From NCBI GenBank assembly GCA_023101885.1, contig JALPQD010000415.1:854773-918772 (forward strand): a DNA stretch of 64,000 bases, written 5' to 3'. Shown here piece after piece: positions 23,169-34,410 of the stretch. How positions within the stretch are numbered: position 1 is the stretch's first letter; every line of letters starts with the position of its first letter. The translations under genes were made by a program, and so were the position numbers. The stretch comes from Typhlomys cinereus. Taxonomy: Eukaryota > Chordata > Mammalia > Rodentia > Platacanthomyidae. The notes below the pieces were generated by a model. It was given only the letters and a program-made list of their open reading frames with translations, had not been told where the DNA came from and made no database searches.

Positions 23169-23583
23169 TTATGGAACAAAACATCAGAAAGAATTAGAAA
23201 TTTGTTCGTTGATCCAAAGGAATAGGACCTCGGAAAACTTCTGAAGAACTATCAAGAAAGAAATGCTTGAAGAAATCTGGTGGCTTCAGTCCTAGTGGGC
23301 AAGAAACTATCTTCTACCCTAAGATGTATATCTGATATACTTCATCTCCTTTCATATCAACAGTGATCCAATGGAATTAAGAATGCGATTCTCCATCTTG
23401 TAACTAAATTTTGTAACTAATTATGTAAATACATAAATTAATCAATTCAAATAAAAATGAAACAACCCACAAAGCTGAGGATATGAAGAACTTATCTAAC
23501 ATCTTAATCCAATGCTGATAAGGCCCCAAACTAGGATTTTAACCCAGTTCCATATCTTTATAAGAGGCTTTTTGCAGATAAAA
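23169..23583. other. Single-copy AT-rich DNA
   Basis: Nothing recognised. Confidence 0.55.
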
Positions 23584-23735
23584 TGTGTGTGTGTGTGTGT
23601 GTGTATGTGTGTGTGTGTATGTGTGTGTGTGTGTGTACAAGAACATGTGGATAGAAAGTGCACACAAATATGTTTGTGTGCATGTTCCTGTGTATGCATG
23701 AGTGTGTACAATGTGTGTGTGTGATTGCTTTGGCG
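23584..23735. repeat. (TG)n microsatellite and TG-rich flank
   Basis: (TG)n with TATG interruptions at 23585-23636, continuing as a degenerate TG-rich stretch to about 23735. Confidence 0.92.
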
Positions 23736-25020
23736 TGAGCATGGAGGTGAGAGGGTCTAATTCATACATCCTGCACTCAGCCTCCTCAAAAGTGTGGAGA
23801 AGAGGAAGGAGAAGGGATGTTTCTGGAGACAAGAATCCCCCCTCAAGAAAGGAGAGGTTAAAAGAATGGTGGGGTAGGAAAGAGGAGGTGGAGAGGAGAG
23901 AGGACTGCTCTATGACCTCATTTACCTTTCATTCTTCAGCACTATACTGTATCTTCTCCATACACAGTGATACTGAGACAGAATTATTTTCAAGGACTGC
24001 TTTATCAGTGAGGAAAGGTGGTAGCACTAAGGGGAGTGGGCCACAGAAGTTTGATTGGCAGAAACTTTTTTCAAAATAATTTAATTTGAAGACATGAAAA
24101 TGAACATTTGTAATTATACTTTGGCTGCCTGATAAATATACAGGGAGAAATGTAAAAGAAAACCTTCTGTAGCAAACGACTGTTAAAGTTTATATAAATC
24201 TTTAAACGAATCAAAACAATAGAATTCATTTTACAAAACACATTGTCTCTCACAGATAAATTATTTTATTACTAATATTTTCAAATTACTTGCTTATAAT
24301 GGAATATACTCAAAAAGCCATGGTTAAATGATTATATTGCTGTCGTTTTAAGATCACTCCTCTATCTCCTACACTATATCCACGAGGATATGTTGCTGAA
24401 TTAGTCTCAGACTTTCATCATCCTAAAGCAAAGTTAAAGGTAATGATAATGGCGAGAGACATTCACCAAAGTGCAGACATTCAGTCTTGCAGTATTAAGC
24501 ACATAGTAGGTGCTCAAGACAACAGTTGCTTTCTACGAGCACCAAGAACATTTTCCTGATAGCAGTCAAAAGTAAGGCAGGACAACTTTTAAAGAAGAGT
24601 AACATTTACAAGTGAAATCAGGAGAGAAAGACAGAGCTCCTAAAAATGGGTCCATCTCTGTTCATTTCCTATTCTTGCCTACTTCAAGTGGCTTACCTTA
24701 TTTCATTACAGTTTTATGTGTTTTTCACTCTGGTTTTAAGATTTATATAATAACAGCTGTAAAAAAGTAGCTATATATACTGATTTTTATGTAGCTTGGG
24801 CAACATGACTCCTATGACATAATCCTTAGAATAAAATCATCCTAAACCACAGAGTAAATTTTCTTCTTTCCAGATGAATGATGAGCTGGGGATAGTTCCA
24901 GTGTTACATTAACTTTCAATTAGGACCGAATGGGGATTAAATGTCTTACATGTAGCACACTTTTTTTAACAAATTTGGAACAGATAGCATTTGATTTGTG
25001 TACTCTGCTTATAGAAAGAG
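23736..25020. other. Single-copy DNA
   Basis: No repeat family recognised. The 125-residue frame at 23702-24079 starts inside the TG repeat and has no domain. Confidence 0.5.
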
Positions 25021-25051
25021 AAATTAATTTTTTTCTTTTTTTGTTTTGCAG

Positions 25052-25402
25052 CATAAAGCAGAAGACTGCTGATCCTTCTTGCCTTTCCAGCATTCATGCT
25101 ATTGGACATATTTTGCCACATCTTAAGGCTTCACAAATCTCATCTATGCAATAGGAATCCAGTATGCCAGTCTTTTTGGGGCAATGGGGATCAAGTGAGC
25201 GCTCAGTAGTTAAGATGTAGCAAAGAAATTACAGCCCTAATATGGTTTGGCAAGCTTAACTTTTTAATACATATCTGTCAACACTAGCATATTGACAAGA
25301 AATGCATTACCACTTGATTATTTTTGTACATAAAAGATCAGAAAAAAATGCAAATACCTGAATAAAATAAAAGCTGATACCAAGCAGCAACAAATACCTC
25401 AG
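25052..25402 (+). other. Candidate non-coding exon bounded by strong splice-like signals
   Basis: A long pyrimidine run ending 'tttgttttgcag' at 25051 is a good 3' splice site, and 'CAG|GTAAGC' at 25400-25408 is a near-consensus 5' splice site, 351 bp downstream. The interval has no sustained reading frame. Both signals occur by chance in DNA of this size, so this is a lead, not a gene call. Confidence 0.12.
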
Positions 25403-25596
25403 GTAAGCACATACCACAAATGTTGTCCCAAACCATGTCATCTGATATACTCAGGACAGCTCATCACTTGGAAACCTTTTCATCAATATCCACACATCAA
25501 TAATTATAAATCCCAATAGATCAAACCTCCATTAGCTTCGTATCCTAGAGTAAGGGCAAAAGCAAATTAGAGAGAACATTTTCTGGTGATGGTCAG
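25403..25596. other. Unique spacer
   Basis: AT-rich single-copy DNA. Confidence 0.5.
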
Positions 25597-25609
25597 TTCT
25601 ATTACACAC

Positions 25610-25655
<46 letters not shown>

Positions 25656-25672
25656 CACACACACAATTAAGT
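25597..25672. repeat. (CA)n microsatellite
   Basis: About 70 bp of CA repeats with one CG and one CC interruption; not attached to a recognisable SINE body. Confidence 0.95.
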
Positions 25673-26724
25673 TTTATTTTTCAATCTACATTCAAAAGTC
25701 TTGACTGAACCCTCCCTGTCTCTTTTCTCCAAAAACTGTTATTAAAATGCTTAAATATTTTTCAGAGTATTCCTACAATACATGGATTTCAGACTCGAAT
25801 ATTCCATTAAAATTGTGCTACTGTGAGTGTAAAAACTGCTCCATATTTTAAAAATTTGATTTGCCACTTGCAGTATATTACATTCTCAGTATAAATTTAT
25901 ATGAACATGTACTTTCCTCAGAATATCTCCGCTTCCAGTTGTTCAGTAAAAAAAAAGCTACATAATGTCAAATGACATGACAGTATTACATGGAACTAGA
26001 TTTCAAAAATTAATCTCCATTTCGTTTTTCATATTTGCAATTTATTTTCATTGACTTCTATAATAAACACATTATATGAATAGAAGTTCTTATGTTAAAT
26101 GAAAATAACTGAATATATTCCTACTTTTCTGAGAAATATAAATTAGGGTTCTTATGAATCTTTACTTTTGTATTTAGTTTAATACTTGGTTTTCCTCTGT
26201 CATTTTACATTCTCTTAAAAACTGCTATTAGCAAATGACCATAAAATCTCTTGCATTGAAACATCAACATTATTGATATAAATATCAATAATAGCTAATC
26301 TTTTTCAAGGATCTAAGTTTTTCTTAAATAATTCACCTGTAATAAATGACATTGGTCTCTTTGGAGACTTCCTCAACAGATCCAGTCCTGAACATTTGAT
26401 CAAAACCTTTATCACAAATTTAAAAGAGTAGATAAAATGTAACTGCTCTTATTCTGAAACTTATAAGTTTGAATTGCCTCTTCCTGTTATAACAGTTTGC
26501 TCCATAATGGTCAGAAACAAAGGCAGTGGACACTGAGACAGTGAGCTATTGGCTCGTACCTGCATATAACAGCCAGTGAAAGGTAAGGAATTTTTGAAGG
26601 ATAAGGACTAGGACTCAACAAAAGACCATAATTCTGAAAAAGGTATTAGGAAGTAGGTGCTCAATGGTCCCATCTGCTCAAAATGCTTGAATCAAAATTT
26701 GGTTATATATACAAATGCTAAAAA
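25673..26724. other. Single-copy AT-rich DNA
   Basis: Repeat-poor, with no exon recognised. It includes a short direct repeat, 'attattgatataaatatcaa' (around 26270), which is nearly palindromic. Confidence 0.5.
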
Positions 26725-26960
26725 CTCATTTAAAATTTTTTATTAAAAGTTTTGTATATACAGATAAAATGAGTTCTTGTGCTTGCCTTTCCCCCTCCCC
26801 TCCCAAGTCCTTACTCTAATGCCCTTCCTTCCCATCCCCAATCCAGCCATGTTCTTCCTACTTCATGTCCCTCTCCATGTGTAGACCACAGGGTTCCCTT
26901 TGGGGTACATCGACTAGGGAGAGACCCACTCTCTGTGATGGTATAGGTGGCCCTTCAGTG
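26725..26960 (-). mobile_element. L1 3'-end fragment, antisense
   Basis: A T/A-rich start and a C/T-rich tract (ccccctcccctcccaagtcc near 26790) resemble the L1-like fragments at 2262 and 11406. The unit may continue to about 27210, but the right edge is unclear. Confidence 0.4.
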
Positions 26961-27744
26961 GGTAAACCTACAGGTCAGGACAGTCCCCTTCTCTTGCCCC
27001 AGCAGCCTGCCCCATAAAGTGTCTCTGAATATAGCTGCTTCTCTTGAGATCCTCGCTGGTCCAGTGAGGAATGTTGAGATGTCAGTCATTGTGTAGATCT
27101 GACCGAAGTAGATCTCACTGCAGTGAGCTCCTGGATGCAGCAGCCCTGTTGCGACTGGAGTGTCATAGCAGGTAAGATAGAAGTTTGTGGTATCAGATAG
27201 GGTGGTGGTCACTACTGCAATCCCAGGATTTGAGAAGCAGAAGCAGGATGATTCTGCCTGGTCTACATGTGGGGAATGTGTTTCAATAACCTAGGGCTGC
27301 AGGAGCAGCTGAATATCAGAATACTCACCCACCAAGCACAAAACCCTGGGGAGATTGGACAAGACCTTGCAAATCTTTGACTTCCCTTCTAGGTAGTAAC
27401 CTTGCAAAGAGATGAGAGTTCTAGAACTTTCTACCTAAAAATCTGATAAAATTTTGCTATGATGTTGCATAGGTTGGTGATCAAAAGATGGCAGCTGCAA
27501 TTTTAGCTTCTGTATCATTTAAAAAAATAACTTCATATGAGTTACTATTATTGATCCTCTTAATATTTACAATCCGATAAAATGATTTGAAATTTGAAAT
27601 TCTGAGAGTGTGTTTTTATCAGGATGAAGAAGAATGATGGAAATGATATTACTGCTTAATAAATCTCATCAAATGTTTCACATGAACTAAACTATATAAT
27701 ACACAATTGTATCTCAAGTATTTGACATTACTGCCTAATCAATA
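26961..27744. other. Unassigned DNA, possibly extended L1-derived sequence
   Basis: The first 250 bp are more GC-rich than their surroundings and could be further L1 3' UTR. An isolated near-consensus splice donor CAG|GTAAGA lies at about 27170. No gene is supported. Confidence 0.4.
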
Positions 27745-27968
27745 GCTTAATATGATTAATAGATTTTATTTTTTTTCATGTATCCCAAACTGGCCTCAAA
27801 TTCAATAAGTAATTAAAAATGAACTTGAACTTCTGATTCTCCTACATTTCCTATACGGATTATAAGTGTTCATCACTAAGTATTGTTCTATGCAGCACAG
27901 AGAATTAAATCCAGGGATTCTTGTTTGCTACACAAGAACTAAATCAACTGAGCTACATTTCTAGTCCT
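27745..27968 (-). repeat. B1/ID-type or B4-like composite SINE, antisense, old
   Basis: 'cccaaactggcctcaaattc' and 'cggattataagtgttcatca' match the reversed B1-type part (ggcctcgaactc, gggattacaggcgtgcacca). 'ctaaatcaactgagctacat' and 'tagtcctgg' match a reversed tRNA-derived head. Confidence 0.65.
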
Positions 27969-29766
27969 GGATAATATTTTATTCTAAGATAATTAATTTA
28001 GTATCAAAATAAGTAGGATATATTGTTTCTGTTTCAGCCAATCATTTTATTAGTCTAAAATTTAATTGAGTGAAATGATGTTTCATGGCTTAGAAGTAAT
28101 ATTTAACTTGTAAAACAGTTGCTAAGCTACACCTTTCCTTTTTCTAGGAGATAAATAGTTCAATTCATAAAGAGTTTATTAAATAAAAATAAGTCCTATC
28201 CATTGAAATCTGCTACACTCACTTCAGTGGGAGATTACACTGTGTCTTGTGTACAAATGAGATTTTTCCTTTTTTGAAGAGTAATCACTGACAAAAGGAT
28301 AAAAACACCTGCACCCTACAAGTATTGCTAGAAGGACAGCTTACCAAATATGGACATGTTTCTACATTATCAGATGTTCTGCATGTTATGAAACTGGTCG
28401 TTCGCTAACACTTGTGAACAGACTGCCTGCATCTCAACGGGTAAATTCAGCTTCACTACTACTTTTCTTTTCCCTTGAGGCAGAGTGTACTTGAGAAAGA
28501 GAAAAAGGCTCTTCTTAAAATATAATAAAGAATATTACTCTTCTTGAAGCAAGACAATTATGCCGAGAGAATTTTGATTCACAGTAATGGGTATAACTTT
28601 GAGCAAACAGCCTCATTTAAAAGCATTGCCAAGATACAACTAGAGATCTCAAAAATGTTCACTGTCAGTCTCCAAAATTTTTCTAAGAATTGCATTGACT
28701 CAATAAACTAAATTTCCCAAATAAAGAGTAAATGACACAAGTTCCCATCTCTTGAAAAATGCAGAAATTGCTGCCTTCTTTAAAATAAGTCTCAGCTTGA
28801 TCTTCCCCAGAATGCATTCCCCCAGTTGATAATGATGGATCACAAATTCATTGTGCTGCAAATCTTAGAACCTAAACACTAATTCCCAGGTGGGCTCTGG
28901 CCGTCAGTTGTCCTAGAATATGTGACAAGATTCGCTGCTCAAAATCATAGCCACAGCTCCTACAGAGACTAAAGAGGGCTAAGATTAGATGGAAAAGAAG
29001 AGCAACTCTCTTCAGCAAAATGCCCTCTGGTATGTTGTCCTGGTAAACCATTTGCCCAGGCGTATGGGATTAATAGCAACACAGAGCACACTTAGTAAGC
29101 GACACACAGGATGACATGAGAACAGGAGGGAGACAGGTGAGGAAGAGGAAAGTTTGTAGAGGAGAAAAGTAGAAGATTTGGACTTGGTACCAAGGGTGAA
29201 AGTGATAGGAAAGCATGTGTGATCCCTGAAAGAAGGTAAGTAATTTAATAATCAGGTCTCTCAAAGAGATAATGTCTCAGAAGACCCTCCAGTGTCTTAT
29301 CTGGATCGGATTGTGGTTAAAGTTATTTTCGCTCAATTTTACGAATTTATGAACAAATTTGTGCACTAAATATCTTATCCCCCCAGGTTCATAATTAATA
29401 GCTTGTGGTAAAATATTTAAAGGAGAATCAACAGCTTAAATGCTGGTATAAATTGTTCTAATGTGGGCACATGAGAACATGAATGAATGATGAGGGCAAC
29501 TCTGTATGGCAGGCAAAGGACTTCAAGGCTCATGTTACATTGGAAACCAGAATCGTGCTGATAATTATCTGGTACCATCCCCTAATCTAGAAGGATGCTA
29601 AATTATTATGCAATGTAGGACAGATAAAATGGAGAATGACTAACTTTGCAGCATAGACTATGTATGTGAACAATAGATCATATAAAAATATCATAAAGTA
29701 TAAATAAATCAAATAAATTGGATAAATACTTTAAATTTGTATCATTAAGTAGTCTATAAATGTCTA
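27969..29766. other. Long repeat-free AT-rich single-copy DNA
   Basis: About 1.8 kb without a recognisable repeat, which is unusual in this window. No exon or RNA gene is evident. Confidence 0.5.
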
Positions 29767-29823
29767 TATATGTGTGTGTCTGTGTGTGTGTGTGTGTGTG
29801 TGCGTGTGTGTGTGTGTGTGTGT
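29767..29823. repeat. (TG)n microsatellite
   Basis: About 55 bp of TG repeats with one CG step. Confidence 0.95.
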
Positions 29824-29992
29824 AAAATCCCAGTGTTCTTCAGCTTGTCTTCCTTCTTCTTTATGCTGGGACCCAATGATTCTAATGTCCTTCACAGTTT
29901 GCATTGATGTCTGCACTACTCTGCAGAATTCACTGAGCTCCAAGATTTCAATACCAATGTCCCAAAATTCTTTTGGCTGAAAAAATATGTTG
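29824..29992. other. Unique spacer
   Basis: Short single-copy spacer. Confidence 0.5.
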
Positions 29993-30265
29993 ATGGGCTA
30001 GGGAGTTAAAACCTTTGCCTCCCAAGCAAAAGGACCTGAGTTTGGTTCCCAAGATCCCATTAAAAATGCCTGTCAGATGTGGTAACAGCCTGAAATTTCA
30101 ACTCTGGAAGGCAGAGCCTGGAAATCCCAAAGCAATGCAGTAAAGTGGAAGAATAATCCAGGATAATTCCTGACATCATACTTGGAACTGAACAGGAATA
30201 CACAATCAAGTACCCTCTTGTATACATGCCTATACACATACATGTACATCTGCCAACATGCAAAA

Positions 30266-30307
<42 letters not shown>

Positions 30308-30308
30308 A
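29993..30308 (+). repeat. B2-like CA-tailed SINE
   Basis: 'gggctagggagttaaaacct', 'aaaggacctgagtttggttc' and 'ggaaggcagagcctgg' follow the family. The tail includes a CA run at 30268-30305. It lies in tandem with the next copy, in the same orientation. Confidence 0.85.
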
Positions 30309-30347
30309 TATAGTTGTGGAATGCAAAACAAAGTCAAAAATAATGTT

Positions 30348-30622
30348 GAAGGCTGGAGTAATGGCTCAGGGATTAAATCCTTTGCCTTGCAATAGAAAGG
30401 CCTATGATAAGAATTCTAAATCCCATGTTAAAAAAAATGTTAGGTGGATATGGCAGCAACCTATAATTCTGGCCCTGGAAGGCAGAGCCTAGGAAACCCT
30501 AGAGCAAAGCAATAAAAATGTAGAGCAATTCAGGGTGATTCATGACATCATCCTTGGGCTTTCATAGGCACACACACTCAAGTGCTCTCTTGCTACACAC
30601 AAACACTCATGCTATATATAGG
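30348..30622 (+). repeat. B2-like CA-tailed SINE, second tandem copy
   Basis: Head 'ggctggagtaatggctcagg', body 'gccctggaaggcagagccta' and 'catcatccttgggctttcat'. The CA tail is short and degenerate, so it is not a simple duplicate of its neighbour. Confidence 0.85.
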
Positions 30623-31049
30623 CTGGTCTTGGGCTCAACCTTAGTGCTTTTAGTGCAAATCCTGCACTCACCCAGTGTCACTGTAACTGAAGGTTTTTGC
30701 TAGACATTATAATTTTTCACTTCTGACTATAAGTGAAAGTCCTGGGTGAGAAGACATCTAACGAATGCTGTTTTATGAGCTCTTTTTCTAGCAGCAGCAC
30801 CAGCATTACTACTTAACAGTGTCTAAAAATGATGTCTACAACAGGTTTTATTTGCTTAAAGAGACAAGACACACAAAAAAATAGATGGTAAACACTTAAT
30901 GTATTTGAAATTTTTGTTACTATAATTTGATATTATTAGTATGGGTATGTTTTTTTTGGGAGGTAGCTTAAGCTTTGTAACAGTTTGATCTTAAACTCTT
31001 CTGACCTTCATCCCGTCCCCCCCATTACTGGACTTACAGCTGTTTTGGT
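30623..31049. other. Single-copy DNA
   Basis: Nothing recognised; includes a short poly-T and a poly-C stretch. Confidence 0.5.
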
Positions 31050-31345
31050 CATTCTGATACATTCACAACCAAAAGACTTAAGTAAACAAGTGGATTTTAT
31101 TCTTTCTTAAAATTGTCGGGGCTGGAGAGGTGGCTCAGGGGTTAAACCTCTGCCTTGCAGGCGGAAGGTCCTGAGTTCAGATCCTAGACCCCACGTATAG
31201 ACACCCGGCAGAAGCGGGGACCGCCTGCGTTTCTGGTCCTGGTAGGGAGGAACCTGTGAATCCCGGGGCAGAGTAAACAAGGAGGAGGTGGAGGCGTCCA
31301 TGGTGGTTCTCGAAATCGTCTGTGGTTCTATACACACACACACAC

Positions 31346-31386
<41 letters not shown>

Positions 31387-31823
31387 TGCACACGCATACA
31401 CGCACACACATATACACACACACACATACATACACACAAGCACAATTGAATAAACAATAAAAAATTTTTTTAAAAATTGTTGGTTACAGTTCTAGCCCAT
31501 CTTGGCAGGAGAGTTCATATCAGTTACCAGGAGTTCGGAGAACTAGCCAACCACACCACCACAGAGATTGCTGAGAAAAGGGAGAATTTTTGATTTTCAG
31601 ACTACAAGGCTACCAAAACATGCGGAAGAATACCTATTGAATCAGCTACCTCCATATTAGCCACCCGCCCACAGAATGGTCCCACCCACTACTGAATGGG
31701 CTTTCCTACTTAAATTACATACTCTCCTGTAGGCTTTCTTAGGTCTTGCTATAACTACAGATTCTTCAGACGGGTGTCCAGAACTTAGCCTTCATCTGTC
31801 AAGTTGACACCTGTACCTAACAG
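31050..31823 (-). mobile_element. ERVL-MaLR LTR, antisense, split by a SINE
   Basis: The two parts (31050-31116 and 31473-31823) join into one LTR. The left part 'cttaagtaaacaagtggatt' and the right part 'ggttacagttctagccc' align across the gap with the continuous LTR at 40885. The right edge 'tcaagttgacacctgtacct' is the reversed LTR 5' end. Confidence 0.8.
31117..31472 (+). repeat. Young B2-like CA-tailed SINE inserted in a MaLR LTR
   Basis: A perfect pol III A-box-type TGGCTCAGGGG lies at 31131-31141 and a B-box-like AGTTCAGATCC at 31174-31184. The body is GC-rich with intact CpGs, followed by a long CA tail (31333-31441) and an A-rich end. The 8-bp direct repeat aaaattgt flanks it at 31109-31116 and 31473-31480, as expected for L1-mediated insertion. 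Confidence 0.93.
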
Positions 31824-32649
31824 CCACACAGGCATAGTGCACTCTTATGCCCAGCTGTGGGAAGTAAATACTGTGTATGCCATTCTTTTGGAGTTTTGTT
31901 CTGAGATCAGATTATGAACTTTTTGAATATTGTTAACATTATATGTGTCAAGAACTTCACAAGATTTTTCATCGTAGCAAATATTCATGGCCAGACTGAT
32001 GTTCCCAAATGTAAACAAAACAAAATAAATAGGAAGTGGAAAGTTTAACATTGAAGTAGAAGTAGTATTTTTTTCATTTATTTTTAATGGACTTTGCATG
32101 ATTACTGTAGAAAGGAAAGCTATTGATGAACAACAGGGTGATAAAATTCAAGGTACTAGTGTGTTCATGAATTCTTTTAGGTCCACAAATTTCACAAAAG
32201 ATAGTCAGAGCGGATGTTCAGAAAGTGAAAGGTCATTATTAATGTCTGTCTTATGTGGCACATTGTCACTGGTGAAACATGCATGCCAAATCAAGAATGT
32301 AAATATCATACAGTTTCCTCTTGGTGTCGAAACTGGTAAGTTAGACTCCACCTACTCCCAGTGGAGATGAATGGATGTTTCTTACTCTCTATGTCTACAT
32401 ATAGCTAGAGTTTACTTTATCTTTATTCTATGATCATTTCTAACCACTCCATCTTCCACAATGCATCTCAAGCTATAAATTGCACTTATAAATGTAAATT
32501 CACTTGTCCAAGAGTTACAGAAATTTGGCGCAGGCAAAGCAAAGAGTTGCAAACTGAATAAATAAATTGATAAATATATAAAATTTAAAAAGCATATTAA
32601 AAAGGGAGAAAATAGTTGTATGTAAACTTTTCTAACGATTCATTTAAAA
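31824..32649. other. Single-copy AT-rich DNA
   Basis: No repeat recognised. Frames at 31845-32099 (minus) and 32098-32370 (plus) have no domain. Confidence 0.5.
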
Positions 32650-33450
32650 AACAATACTTAACTATGCGGAAATAATAAGCGCTTATGTGGCCCCATTAAG
32701 GCCGATGTAGATAACATGGAAAGGAATCGAATCTGCGAGGGTTCCGCTTTTGGGCGACTGGGTTCCTTTTGCTCCCAGTTGGCCTGGGGCTGGTGCACGC
32801 GTGTTGCGCCGTTGGCATGCGGGACCCTAAGAAAAGTAGAACCCACATTTCTGAGGAAGCATGAAGATCCTCCAGGGAACTCTCGCACAGTCGTTGAAAT
32901 GATCTTAAAGAAGCAGCAGAATTATTCCAGAACCGCCTGAGTATGAAAGATGAGATTAACGGGAGGATCATAAAAAAAATCAATTTCTAAATTGCCACTG
33001 GGTTGCTAAACAGCAGCACAGAGAGGTGAGATGAAGAATTAAAAAGCAAAGGGAAGCAGGTATCAGACAGAAGTCGGAAGAGGGCTGAAACGAGGGGAAA
33101 TAACAGAAGAGTTTGCTAGAAGCAGCTGACACTACACGTGTGACCAGCAGGGGCCGCAATGGTACTGCGGTTGCCAGGTCCCGGTGTCTGCAGACAGACA
33201 CTCAAGATTTATGGTTCTAGCAAAGAGGACGTGTTAGCGGGTCTTACTTCTGCAATAAACAACCTAGCTACAGACACTGCTCTGAGCTTTAATGATCTGT
33301 ATCTTCTGAAGTCAAGAGCTCGATCAGCACATCTTCGGCTCTAACCAAACTTGGTCTGCATCACAGAGAGTTTTGAATGGATTTGCCCTCCGGCTTGTAT
33401 ATTTTCTTCCCCTTGCTAAATTTATGGGTTCGGATTCTGCAAGAAGTCAT
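32650..33450. promoter_or_regulatory. CpG-rich single-copy block (candidate regulatory island or old processed pseudogene)
   Basis: I count roughly 25-28 CpG dinucleotides here, clearly more than in neighbouring unique DNA, including a cluster around 'gcacgcgtgttgcgccgttg'. A short plus-strand stretch around 32900-32990 reads as an acidic/basic helix-like peptide ending at TAA, but with frame breaks upstream. That would fit a decayed processed gene copy, though I recognise no parent. No repeat family matches. Confidence 0.35.
33142..33155 (+). promoter_or_regulatory. CTCF-like motif
   Basis: The string ccagcaggggccgc fits the CTCF core consensus CCASYAGRKGGCRS at 13 of 14 positions. It sits inside the CpG-rich block. 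Binding is an inference. Confidence 0.4.
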
Positions 33451-33585
33451 CCTTGTCTTTGGTTAACTGAGAGTGGAAATTTGAGACAGAGATAGGAAAA
33501 AACGTACAAAGTGCTAAGGAGGAAGCAGAGGAAATATTTGTAAACAATAGAAATGGTTTCAGTGGTTTTTGAGTGTGCCTGTGTA

Positions 33586-33588
<3 letters not shown>
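33451..33588. other. Unique spacer
   Basis: Short single-copy spacer. Confidence 0.5.

Positions 33589-33636
<48 letters not shown>
33589..33636. repeat. (TG)24 microsatellite
   Basis: Pure TG repeat of about 48 bp, not attached to an obvious SINE. Confidence 0.97.
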
Positions 33637-33638
<2 letters not shown>

Positions 33639-33999
33639 CACTTCCTTCAGTAAAGACTTGAAAGGGAAGTCCTCAAATAGGTGAATAAGTATACTTCATT
33701 TCTACCTATCTACCATAGACAGTTTCTTAATTCCTTGGGCTTCTCCTTTTCTTACTTACCATACATGCCCAAATTTTTTAGGTACCAGTGAATGAAATTT
33801 TTTCTCTTCTAGATCATCCTCATGTTTTCCAGGACACTATAGAAATTTCCCATTTTTATTTCAAAGCTACCCAGACACTGGTACTAACTCTGGTGTGTGC
33901 TTTTAAAGAGGTAGGTCTGCTGGAAGGCTAAAGTGGTCCTCTCCTTAAGGTCTCTCCATACTGAAAATATTACATCCAGGGTCCTGAGTTACTGTGCTA
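33637..33999. other. Unique spacer
   Basis: No feature recognised. Confidence 0.5.
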
Positions 34000-34410
34000 A
34001 TGTTAGTTTGCTGGGTCAAGTGGCTTCAAACAACAAGCATATATTTTCTCATTGCTGTGGAAAATACACTTCCAAAGTCAAGTGGTAATTATAGTCAGAC
34101 AATCCGTGATTCCAAATATTCTAAGGAAGAATCATCCTCTCTTCTTTCTGGGTTATCCCAGAGGCAAAGCCCAGCTGTCCCTGGCTTGTAGTGTCTCGTT
34201 CCAATGTTCACCCCACCCTGCCCCCGCCTGTGATCCTGTTCTCCATATTGCAGTCTCCAGATCTCTTTCTCTGTAATGATGGCAGTCATTGGATCCCACC
34301 GCATTGCCCCTCAGTGTTTATCTAATTATGTCTATAAAGACTCTCTTTTCAAATGAGGCTACACTCATGACATGAAGGGAAAGGGCATCATTTAACCTAT
34401 TATGAGGATA
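34000..34410 (-). mobile_element. MLT1-like MaLR LTR, antisense, old
   Basis: 'tagtttgctgggtcaagtgg', 'ttttctcattgctgtgg', 'attggatcccac' and 'gacatgaagggaaagggcat' follow the order of a reversed MLT1 LTR, with heavy divergence. Confidence 0.5.

Noticed and set aside
26961..27240. Possible exon with CAG|GTAAGA donor
   Set aside because: No matching acceptor with a good pyrimidine tract at a sensible distance, and the region may be L1-derived.
31118..31190. tRNA gene
   Set aside because: The A-box and B-box-like motifs belong to the tRNA-derived head of a SINE; no complete cloverleaf is present.
32696..32983. 95-residue minus-strand frame in the CpG-rich block
   Set aside because: It overlaps a plus-strand frame over the same bases and matches no protein I know. 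The block is reported instead as a regulatory or pseudogene candidate.
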